The notes under the pieces: generated by a model | What the model was told of the DNA's origin: nothing | Databases searched by the model: none | Seen by the model: only the letters and a program-made list of their open reading frames with translations | Translations under genes and position numbers: made by a program | Source: Firmicutes bacterium HGW-Firmicutes-10 | Lineage (GTDB): Bacteria; Bacillota_I; Bacilli_A; Erysipelotrichales; Erysipelotrichaceae | DNA: 5,427 nucleotides | NCBI GenBank assembly: GCA_002841605.1 | Contig: PHAF01000129.1 | Location: forward strand, 1-5,427 | Reading direction: 5' to 3' | Part shown: in pieces, positions 1 through 4,561 of the stretch | Layout of the letters: the number at the start of each line of letters is the position of its first letter | Numbering within the stretch: the stretch's first letter is position 1

Positions 1-900
1 TTGGGTTCATTCACATTCACGATGACCGCGATTCCGGGTTCTCCGCAGATTCAAAATTTGATTCCGACAAATTACTTCGGTACCAACGCTATGGCTGCTC
101 CGATCATGGGTACTGTCGGTGCGTTGATCATGTTGGTTGGCGGTATGCTTTGGTTGACTTGGCGCGAAAAGCAATACAATGCGAAAGGTGTTGTATTCAT
201 CGAGCCGGAAAAGAAAGTTGCTGAAGGCAACGGTGAAAAACTTCCACATTGGGCATTATCTTTGTTGCCATTACTTGTTGTAGTTCTAACCTTAAATGTT
301 GCTAATATCATCGGAAAAGAAACATTCACAGAATTACTTGGCCGTGCACCATTTAGCATTATTGAATCCTTAGTATTCGGTATCGTATTAGCTATCGTAT
401 TGTTCTGGAAGAGAATGCCGAATGTTGTTACAACAGTTAACGCAGGTGCTGCTGGTTCCGTATTGGCAATCATCAATACATCCGCTGCTGTTGGTTTCGG
501 TGCTGTCGTTCGCGCGGTTCCTGGATTTGCAACATTGAAAGATTTCGTTTTGGGTATCGAAGGCAATCCTTTGATCTCAGAAGCTGTTGCTGTTAATATC
601 TTGGCTGGTGCTACCGGTTCTGCTTCTGGTGGTATGGGCATTGCATTGGAAGCTTTAGGTGCTAACTTCGTAGCATTGTCTGAATCTTCAGGTATTCCTT
701 TGGCGGCATTCCACCGTATCGCTTCGATGTCTTCAGGTGGTTTGGACACATTGCCTCATAACGGTGCTGTCTTGACGCTGTTGGCTGTTACAGCAATGAC
801 ACACAAAGATTCTTACTTGGATATCTTCATGGTTGCTACATTGATTCCGATCGTATCAGTTATCGTCGGTATTATGATGGCTGCTGTTAACTTAATCTAA
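1..900 (+). CDS. GntP-family permease, C-terminal part (5' end outside window); probable 3-hydroxybutyrate or related acid transporter
   Basis: This is an inner-membrane carboxylate:H+ symporter of the GntP family. The frame is open from base 1, so the TTG there is probably an internal codon. Family members are about 440-460 residues, so the 299 visible residues are roughly the last two thirds. Seen directly: the family signature PGSPQIQNLIPTNYFGT (residues 12-28), a GATGSASGG segment (203-211), GGLDTLPHNGAV (246-257), and hydrophobic spans near 32-54, 84-104, 118-136, 147-170, 195-216 and 272-299. A hydrophilic loop (about 55-82) separates the first two. The gene ends with tandem stops TAA TAA. 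From family knowledge, GntP proteins carry gluconate, fructuronate or hydroxybutyrate. A GntP permease beside a 3-hydroxybutyrate dehydrogenase is also found in the Bacillus subtilis yxjC-scoA-scoB-yxjF cluster (recalled, not searched). I infer 3-hydroxybutyrate as substrate from the neighbours; family assignment is firm, substrate is not. Confidence 0.9.
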   Translation: MGSFTFTMTAIPGSPQIQNLIPTNYFGTNAMAAPIMGTVGALIMLVGGMLWLTWREKQYNAKGVVFIEPEKKVAEGNGEKLPHWALSLLPLLVVVLTLNVANIIGKETFTELLGRAPFSIIESLVFGIVLAIVLFWKRMPNVVTTVNAGAAGSVLAIINTSAAVGFGAVVRAVPGFATLKDFVLGIEGNPLISEAVAVNILAGATGSASGGMGIALEALGANFVALSESSGIPLAAFHRIASMSSGGLDTLPHNGAVLTLLAVTAMTHKDSYLDIFMVATLIPIVSVIVGIMMAAVNLI

Positions 901-921
901 TAAAATAATCAAAATTTAGTT

Positions 922-959
922 GCAAGTTGCTTTTCGGGATTACCCGGGAAGCAATTTGC
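922..959 (+). promoter_or_regulatory. Long intergenic hairpin between permease and hbd
   Basis: Arms 922-938 and 943-959 pair along 17 bp around the loop ATTA. The pairs are Watson-Crick except three G.U pairs (926.955, 933.948, 934.947). No T-run follows on either strand, so it does not look like an intrinsic terminator. It begins 21 bases after the permease stop and ends 14 bases before the hbd ribosome binding site. I infer an RNA processing or stability element that sets differential expression of the two genes, or a copy of a dispersed repeat. The fold is certain as base pairing; its role is not. Confidence 0.6.
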
Positions 960-988
960 CGTATGGTATCAAAAAAGAGGAAATCGAT

Positions 989-1822
989 ATGAAAATTGGA
1001 GTTATCGGTTCAGGTGTCATGGGTTCTGGAATTGCTCAGACCTTGGCAGTTGCACATGAAGTCGTTCTAAGAGATATTTCGTCAGAAATGCTCGCAAAGT
1101 CACTCAAGGGTATTGAGAAGAATTTAAGCCGCAGTGTTGAAAAAGGTAAAATGTCGCAAACAGACATGAATGCGATTTTGGCAAATATTACAACGAGTTC
1201 GGATATCCGTGGTATTGCTCACTGTGATTTGATCATTGAAGCAGCAACCGAAAATGTAGCCGTTAAGAAGAGTATTTTTAAAGAGTTGGATGATATGTGT
1301 AAGCCGGAGGCTATACTTGCGACCAATACATCGAGCCTCTCGATTACAGAGTTGGCTATGGCGACCAAACGTCCCTCACAGGTCATTGGTATGCACTTCT
1401 TCAATCCTGTTCCACTGATGGGCTTGGTTGAGGTCATTTCCGGTCAGCTGACATCAGTGGAAGTAAGTGATACCGTAAGAGATGTAGCTTTGTCGGTGGG
1501 TAAATCACCGGTCATCGTCAACGAAGCACCTGGATTTGTAGTCAATCGGATTTTGATTCCGATGATCAACGAAGCCATCGGTTGTTTAAGTGAAGGTGTT
1601 GCCAGTGCACAGGATATCGATACCGCAATGAAACTTGGAGCAAATCATCCGTTAGGGCCTTTAGCACTTGCTGATTTGATCGGTTTGGACGTTTGTTTAG
1701 CTATTATGGATACTTTATTTGCTGAATTAGGTGAAAAATACAAACCTCATCCATTGTTAAAGAAGATGGTTCGTGCAAATCTATTGGGACGAAAAACCGG
1801 ACTGGGATTCTTTAAGTATTAA
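989..1822 (+). CDS. hbd: 3-hydroxybutyryl-CoA dehydrogenase
   Basis: This cytoplasmic enzyme interconverts (S)-3-hydroxybutyryl-CoA and acetoacetyl-CoA with NAD(P)(H), in butyrate metabolism or short-chain beta-oxidation. The ATG at 989 has an AAAGAGG ribosome binding site at 974-980. A longer frame back to 920 would translate the upstream hairpin and is rejected. The 277 residues compare with about 282 for the family. Visible parts: Rossmann motif GSGVMG (7-12), D29 at the end of beta-2 favouring NAD, NTSSLSIT (113-120) with S115, MHFFNP with catalytic H136, E148 of the His-Glu pair, and N186 in VVNR. H136, E148, S115 and N186 have the same spacing as in human HADH. The C-terminal domain ends GRKTGLGFFKY. 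One residue, normally near a Gly, seems missing after helix 1 (AVAHEVV), probably harmlessly. It lies 88 bases after the permease and is probably co-transcribed with it. Confidence 0.95.
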   Translation: MKIGVIGSGVMGSGIAQTLAVAHEVVLRDISSEMLAKSLKGIEKNLSRSVEKGKMSQTDMNAILANITTSSDIRGIAHCDLIIEAATENVAVKKSIFKELDDMCKPEAILATNTSSLSITELAMATKRPSQVIGMHFFNPVPLMGLVEVISGQLTSVEVSDTVRDVALSVGKSPVIVNEAPGFVVNRILIPMINEAIGCLSEGVASAQDIDTAMKLGANHPLGPLALADLIGLDVCLAIMDTLFAELGEKYKPHPLLKKMVRANLLGRKTGLGFFKY

Positions 1823-1851
1823 GCGTTTATGGTATTTTTTAATTGCATCGC

Positions 1852-1879
1852 TTGACTATTGTTGTATATTTCATACAAT
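1852..1879 (+). promoter_or_regulatory. Probable sigma-A-type promoter of the 3-hydroxybutyrate dehydrogenase gene
   Basis: TTGACT (1852-1857) and TACAAT (1874-1879) are separated by 16 bases, each one base from the consensus hexamer. Transcription would start near 1886, leaving a leader of about 50 bases before the bdhA start. The gene could therefore be expressed apart from hbd. This rests on motif match only. Confidence 0.6.
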
Positions 1880-1885
1880 ACAGTC
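1854..1885. repeat. Imperfect inverted repeat covering the bdhA promoter
   Basis: Inner arms TTGTAT (1862-1867) and ATACAA (1873-1878) flank ATTTC. Two further pairs (one G.T) extend the inner arms, and outer GACT (1854-1857) and AGTC (1882-1885) extend the dyad after a small asymmetric mismatch. It runs from the -35 box to just past the -10 box. A repressor bound here would block RNA polymerase, so an operator is the natural inference. In read-through RNA from hbd it could also fold, but no T-run follows, so a terminator is unlikely. Confidence 0.4.
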
Positions 1886-1900
1886 AGACGGTCACGCGTT

Positions 1901-1930
1901 TATGTAGCATAAATACTACATAGGGAGGTG
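1901..1930 (+). promoter_or_regulatory. Leader hairpin abutting the Shine-Dalgarno sequence of bdhA
   Basis: TATGTAG (1901-1907) and CTACATA (1916-1922) are perfect 7-bp inverted arms with an 8-base loop. The Shine-Dalgarno sequence GGGAGG starts at the next base, 1923. With a transcription start near 1886 this would form in the 5' leader and could affect ribosome access; as DNA it could be an operator. The same Shine-Dalgarno sequence decides the start: ATG at 1936 lies 7 bases after it, ATG 1933 only 4, and GTG 1930 overlaps the purine-rich stretch. Confidence 0.45.
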
Positions 1931-1935
1931 TGATG

Positions 1936-2697
1936 ATGTTGAAAGATAAAGTATGCATTGTAACCGGAGCAGCGAGCGGCATTGGTTTGGCTATCTGTGA
2001 AAAACTGGTTGAAGAACAGTGCAAAGTCGTCATGATTGATGTCAACGAAGAACTGCTTAAAGAGCAATCACTTCGCCATCAATCCCTATATGTCGTTGCG
2101 GATTTAGCACTTCGCAAGGATTGCAAGAACGTAGTAGATTTTGCTATAGAGAAGTTTGGCAGAGTTGATATTTTGGTTAATGTAGCCGGATTACAAAGCA
2201 TCCATCCCATTGAAGATTTTCCTGAGGATACTTGGGAATACATGCTGGATGTAATGCTTACGGCCCCTTTCCTGTTAACTAAGTATTGTTGGCCACACAT
2301 GAAAGCTCAAAACTGGGGAAGGATCATTCATTTAAACTCCATCCATGGTCTTGTGGCTTCAGAATTTAAATCGGCATATATCACGGCCAAGCACGGTTTA
2401 ACCGGTTTGACGAAGGTAACAGCATTGGAGGGCGGACCTTTTGGTATAACGGTCAATTCGATCTGTCCTGCTTATGTAAAGACTCCTTTAGTAGATAAGC
2501 AAATCGCTAAACAAGCAGAACTGCATGGGATCAGCGAGAATGAAGTCATCTCAAAAATCATGCTCGCCAAAGCATCCATCAAGAAACTGATCGAAGTTGA
2601 TGATATCGCAGAGACAGTGAAGTTCTTGTGTTCGGATTCGGCTTCCATGATTACAGGAACAACAATTACCATTGATGGTGGTTGGACCGCAGCATAA
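1936..2697 (+). CDS. bdhA: D-3-hydroxybutyrate dehydrogenase, short-chain dehydrogenase/reductase family
   Basis: This cytoplasmic enzyme would oxidise (R)-3-hydroxybutyrate to acetoacetate with NAD+. It is a full-length classical SDR of 253 residues, starting at ATG 1936 (ATG 1933 is also possible). Seen: cofactor motif TGAASGIG (10-17), D35 at the end of beta-2 (NAD preference), NVAG (82-85) where most have NNAG, S135, and the YxxxK pair Y148 and K152. Residues matching the substrate carboxylate contacts known in Pseudomonas 3-hydroxybutyrate dehydrogenase are present: Q87, H137, K145 and Q189. The segment HGLVASEFKSAY (137-148) and the ending DGGWTAA also fit that family. The usual tetrad Asn in alpha-4 is Met107 (DVMLTAPF), as I recall for B. 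subtilis YxjF, so this looks like a subfamily trait and not damage. The gene has its own promoter 113 bases after hbd and a terminator behind it. Confidence 0.88.
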   Translation: MLKDKVCIVTGAASGIGLAICEKLVEEQCKVVMIDVNEELLKEQSLRHQSLYVVADLALRKDCKNVVDFAIEKFGRVDILVNVAGLQSIHPIEDFPEDTWEYMLDVMLTAPFLLTKYCWPHMKAQNWGRIIHLNSIHGLVASEFKSAYITAKHGLTGLTKVTALEGGPFGITVNSICPAYVKTPLVDKQIAKQAELHGISENEVISKIMLAKASIKKLIEVDDIAETVKFLCSDSASMITGTTITIDGGWTAA

Positions 2698-2700
2698 AAC

Positions 2701-2723
2701 AAGGCACGCAAATCGTGCCTTTT
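2701..2723 (+). terminator. Intrinsic terminator after bdhA
   Basis: Perfect 8-bp stem AAGGCACG (2701-2708) with CGTGCCTT (2714-2721), loop CAAAT, ending in a short run of four T. It begins 4 bases after the bdhA stop and closes the hydroxybutyrate block. The T-run is short, so some read-through is possible. Confidence 0.75.
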
Positions 2724-2726
2724 AAA

Positions 2727-2757
2727 TTGGTTGTTGTTATGAGTTGTTGGTTGTTGT
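2727..2757. repeat. Direct repeat TTGGTTGTTGT, two copies 20 bp apart
   Basis: Identical 11-base copies lie at 2727-2737 and 2747-2757, with starts exactly 20 bases apart (about two helical turns). They overlap the likely -35 box and touch the -10 box of the next gene, so they may be a tandem binding site for a regulator. The sequence is a simple GTT-rich one, so chance or slippage origin is possible. Confidence 0.5.
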
Positions 2758-2762
2758 AAAAT
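2734..2762 (+). promoter_or_regulatory. Possible promoter of the PIN/NYN-like gene
   Basis: TTGTTA (2734-2739), 17 bases, then TAAAAT (2757-2762): four and five of six consensus bases. The gene sits behind a terminator, so a promoter is expected in the 2724-2827 gap. The leader would be about 60 bases. The rest of the gap shows no gene. It ends in a G-run ribosome binding site (2814-2820) 7 bases before the ATG at 2828. Confidence 0.4.
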
Positions 2763-2827
2763 CAAATTAACGAACATGTAGAAATTAATAATTCATAATC
2801 AAGTGGAAACACTGGGGGGAACAAACT

Positions 2828-3424
2828 ATGAATGTTGAAGAATATTTGTATATCGATTATGAGAATGTTCAAGATGTCAAGGTTGATGTAATTAAGAAAA
2901 CAACGAAAGTAAAAATCATATTAGGAAATGACCAAACCAAAATCCCAGTTGACTTGGTCACAAAGACCCAACCGTTTGGGGAAATGGTAGAATGGGTACA
3001 AGTTGCCGGAAAAGGTAGAAATGCATTGGATTTCTTTATAGTTTATTTTATTGGAAGAGATGCTACTCTGGATAAAGGGAAATCATTCATTATCTACTCT
3101 AAAGATACTGGATTTGATCCATTAATTAGTCATTTAAAAAAGTCGGGTATAAAAGCAAAAAGAATTGTTAGTTTTCAAGAGGTGGGTTCAGCTAAGAATC
3201 CACCAGTTGAAGAAGTAAGTTTGAGTAAGGTTCTCGAAAATCTGAGAAAAATCGGGACAAGGTCATCTCCAAAAAAACGCAAGACATTGACCACGCATAT
3301 TGCAGCTCAACTAAAGGATAAAAAGCCAAAAGAAATCGAGAATATTATTGAGCACTTATTTATTAAAGGAATTGTTTATGAGGAAAATGGACTCTTAAAA
3401 TATAAACTAGAAAAAGGACAATAG
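2828..3424 (+). CDS. PIN/NYN-like putative nuclease with C-terminal basic, possibly winged-helix region
   Basis: I do not recognise a named gene. The N-terminal 116 residues look like a PIN/NYN-type metal-dependent RNase fold: YIDYENV with D10, E12 and N13 on the first strand, ALDFFI with D68, and the strand-loop SKDTGFDPLI with D93 and D97. These acidic residues sit where PIN/NYN domains hold their metal ions. A linker (117-147) leads to a very basic stretch (148-152, PKKRK), then a helical segment and a beta-like ending GIVYEENGLLKYKL (181-194). This could be a small winged-helix nucleic-acid binding unit. No signal peptide or membrane span is visible, so it should be cytoplasmic. Base composition (about 34% GC by hand count) is well below the neighbouring genes, suggesting transfer. 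It stands alone between two metabolic units, with no antitoxin-like partner overlapping it. The nuclease role is inferred from the acidic motif; the target is unknown. Confidence 0.75.
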   Translation: MNVEEYLYIDYENVQDVKVDVIKKTTKVKIILGNDQTKIPVDLVTKTQPFGEMVEWVQVAGKGRNALDFFIVYFIGRDATLDKGKSFIIYSKDTGFDPLISHLKKSGIKAKRIVSFQEVGSAKNPPVEEVSLSKVLENLRKIGTRSSPKKRKTLTTHIAAQLKDKKPKEIENIIEHLFIKGIVYEENGLLKYKLEKGQ

Positions 3425-3442
3425 TTATCTACTGTCCTTTTT
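3411..3442. terminator. Bidirectional terminator at the convergent gene ends
   Basis: AAAAAGGACA (3411-3420) pairs perfectly with TGTCCTTTTT (3433-3442). After one A.C mismatch, TAG (3422-3424) pairs with CTA (3429-3431) around the loop TTAT. The A-run on the left and T-run on the right give a U-tract on either strand. It includes the last codons and stops of both the PIN/NYN gene (ends 3424) and the lacI-type gene (ends 3425). Confidence 0.8.
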
Positions 3443-4432
3443 TGTCGATTCTCTTTCAATGATCTGATAGGGGATCAAACACTTATTATTATGAGCTACA
3501 GGCTTGTTTTTGATTTTTGACATCAGATATTCCATCGCCATGGCACCAAGCTGGAAACTGTTGAGTTCGACACTTGTGATATTCGGCTTACCAACATACG
3601 CATAACTGGTATTATCAAATCCAACCACCATCGCATCTTTCGGCACAGATTTACCTCTAAAGTTTAGTTCATCAATGATCCCACAGGCCAACAAATCCGA
3701 GGTGGCAAAGAATGCGGTCGTTTTTGGATGTTTATCCAACAAGTCCCCGGCAATCTTCTTTGCATTGGCATAGCCAAACAGACACTCATCAGGGTAATTG
3801 GTTATCAGAGGTAATCGGCGTTCTTTCATAAAATCCTTGTAAGCTCTAAACTTTTCTTTGGAAGAAACGATCTCCGTTGATCCTGTATGGACAAAACCAA
3901 TGGAACGATGCCCGTTTTTATACAAAATATCCATTAAATCCCTTCCTGCCTGATAGAAATCGATGCTGTAATGAGCCGCATCGATATCTGTCAGATATTC
4001 GACGACCTGAACGACCGGAAAGGTTGCATTCAGGTAGTTGATTTCATCGGAAGTACATGTATTTGAGATGAAAACGACACCATCAACCAGATGATTTCTG
4101 AGCATTTTCAGGTAGTGTTGCTCACGTTCTGTATCACCATAGGTATTGCATATCAATACGTTGTAATCGTTTTCATGGGCAACTTTCTCAATTCCTTGCA
4201 CGATTGTTGCAAAAAACGGGTTATCTACGCTATGCAAAAGAATCAAAACCATCGAAGTAGTCTCTTTTCTCAATAATTTACCCAAAGCATTGGGTTGGTA
4301 GTTCAATTTTTTGATCGCCTGCTCGACTCTTTCGCGCGTTGCTTCGCTTACGTAGGCCGAATTATTGACCACTCTCGATACAGTGGCAACACTGACTTTT
4401 GCTAATAAAGCTACTTGTTCGATTGTACTCAT
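3425..4432 (-). CDS. LacI-family transcriptional repressor of the adjacent sugar-uptake genes
   Basis: This DNA-binding repressor probably releases its operators on binding a sugar. The 335 residues match the family's usual 330-345. The start at 4432 (MSTIEQV) has a GAGGGGG ribosome binding site (minus strand, 4445-4439) six bases upstream. An in-frame extension to 4513 would run through the operator and is rejected. Seen: helix-turn-helix 4-24 with VSVATVSRVVNN, hinge region YQPNALGKLLR (45-55) whose L54 aligns with the minor-groove leucine, and a periplasmic-binding-protein-like effector domain starting SMVLILLHSVDNPFF (60-74). Other conserved parts are DGVVFIS (117-123), GHRSIGFV (174-181), TAFFATSDLLACGI (239-252) and VVGFDN (269-274). 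The divergent sugar-binding lipoprotein and two LacI-type operators between them indicate local control and autoregulation. It does not resemble CcpA in its N-terminus. The inducer cannot be named. Confidence 0.92.
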   Translation of the reverse strand: MSTIEQVALLAKVSVATVSRVVNNSAYVSEATRERVEQAIKKLNYQPNALGKLLRKETTSMVLILLHSVDNPFFATIVQGIEKVAHENDYNVLICNTYGDTEREQHYLKMLRNHLVDGVVFISNTCTSDEINYLNATFPVVQVVEYLTDIDAAHYSIDFYQAGRDLMDILYKNGHRSIGFVHTGSTEIVSSKEKFRAYKDFMKERRLPLITNYPDECLFGYANAKKIAGDLLDKHPKTTAFFATSDLLACGIIDELNFRGKSVPKDAMVVGFDNTSYAYVGKPNITSVELNSFQLGAMAMEYLMSKIKNKPVAHNNKCLIPYQIIERESTKKDSR

Positions 4433-4454
4433 AAAAAGCCCCCTCATTTCCCTT

Positions 4455-4463
4455 ATAATACCA
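4455..4463 (-). promoter_or_regulatory. Extended -10 promoter of the lacI-type gene
   Basis: On the minus strand TGGTATTAT gives an extended -10 (TGn plus TATTAT, five of six matches). No good -35 box lies at the usual distance; that position (4478-4483) falls inside the palindromic operator. Transcription would start near 4448, giving a very short leader before the repressor start. This suggests a weak, self-repressed promoter. Confidence 0.5.
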
Positions 4464-4473
4464 TAAAAACGGT

Positions 4474-4491
4474 AATGTAATCGATTACATT
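4474..4491. promoter_or_regulatory. LacI-type operator O1 (perfect 18-bp palindrome)
   Basis: AATGTAATCGATTACATT is a perfect palindrome with the central CG typical of LacI-family operators, fitting TGNAANCGNTTNCA. It covers the -35 region of the repressor's own promoter and lies just upstream of the lipoprotein promoter. It also fits the CcpA cre consensus WTGNAANCGNWNNCA, so catabolite control is an alternative or additional role. Confidence 0.85.
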
Positions 4492-4500
4492 CTAAAGACT

Positions 4501-4530
4501 TTGACTTATGCAATCGCTTACATCTACAAT
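4501..4530 (+). promoter_or_regulatory. Promoter of the sugar-binding lipoprotein gene
   Basis: TTGACT (4501-4506) and TACAAT (4525-4530) are 18 bases apart, each five of six consensus bases. Transcription would start near 4537, about 25 bases before the ATG. The spacer is almost filled by the second operator, so repressor binding would directly occlude polymerase. Confidence 0.75.
4508..4523. promoter_or_regulatory. LacI-type operator O2 inside the lipoprotein promoter
   Basis: ATGCAATCGCTTACAT is an imperfect palindrome, 14 of 16 bases identical to the core of O1, with the same central CG. The two centres are 33 bp apart, about three helical turns, so two dimers would bind on nearly the same face. 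It lies wholly between the -35 and -10 boxes. Like O1 it fits the cre consensus as well. Confidence 0.8.
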
Positions 4531-4561
4531 TTAATTACGTAATAACGTACAGGAGGGACTT

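Noticed and set aside
72..749. Long minus-strand open frame opposite the permease
   Set aside because: It is a shadow of the GntP frame: low-complexity Ala/Pro/Thr composition, no recognisable motif, and the plus strand has clear family signatures.
922..959. Hairpin after the permease as an intrinsic terminator
   Set aside because: There is no T-run after the stem on either strand, so only a structural or processing role is kept.
920..988. N-terminal extension of hbd from a TTG at 920
   Set aside because: The added residues come from the intergenic hairpin, there is no ribosome binding site for it, and ATG 989 has a good one and yields the canonical Rossmann N-terminus.
1823..1904. Nine-base repeat GCGTTTATG at 1823-1831 and 1896-1904
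   Set aside because: Only two short copies 73 bases apart with no symmetry or link to promoter boxes; likely chance.
2242..2280. Loss of function of the 3-hydroxybutyrate dehydrogenase because of the missing Asn
   Set aside because: Ser135, Tyr148, Lys152 and the substrate contacts are intact, the frame is full length, and a related Bacillus enzyme seems to share the Met.
2828..3424. Toxin-antitoxin module around the PIN/NYN-like gene
   Set aside because: No small antitoxin frame overlaps or directly adjoins it; it has a terminator on each side and an opposite-strand neighbour, so it is read as a single-gene unit.
4433..4513. 27-residue N-terminal extension of the LacI-type repressor
   Set aside because: It would translate through the promoter and operator O1; the start at 4432 has a ribosome binding site and matches the usual beginning of the helix-turn-helix domain.
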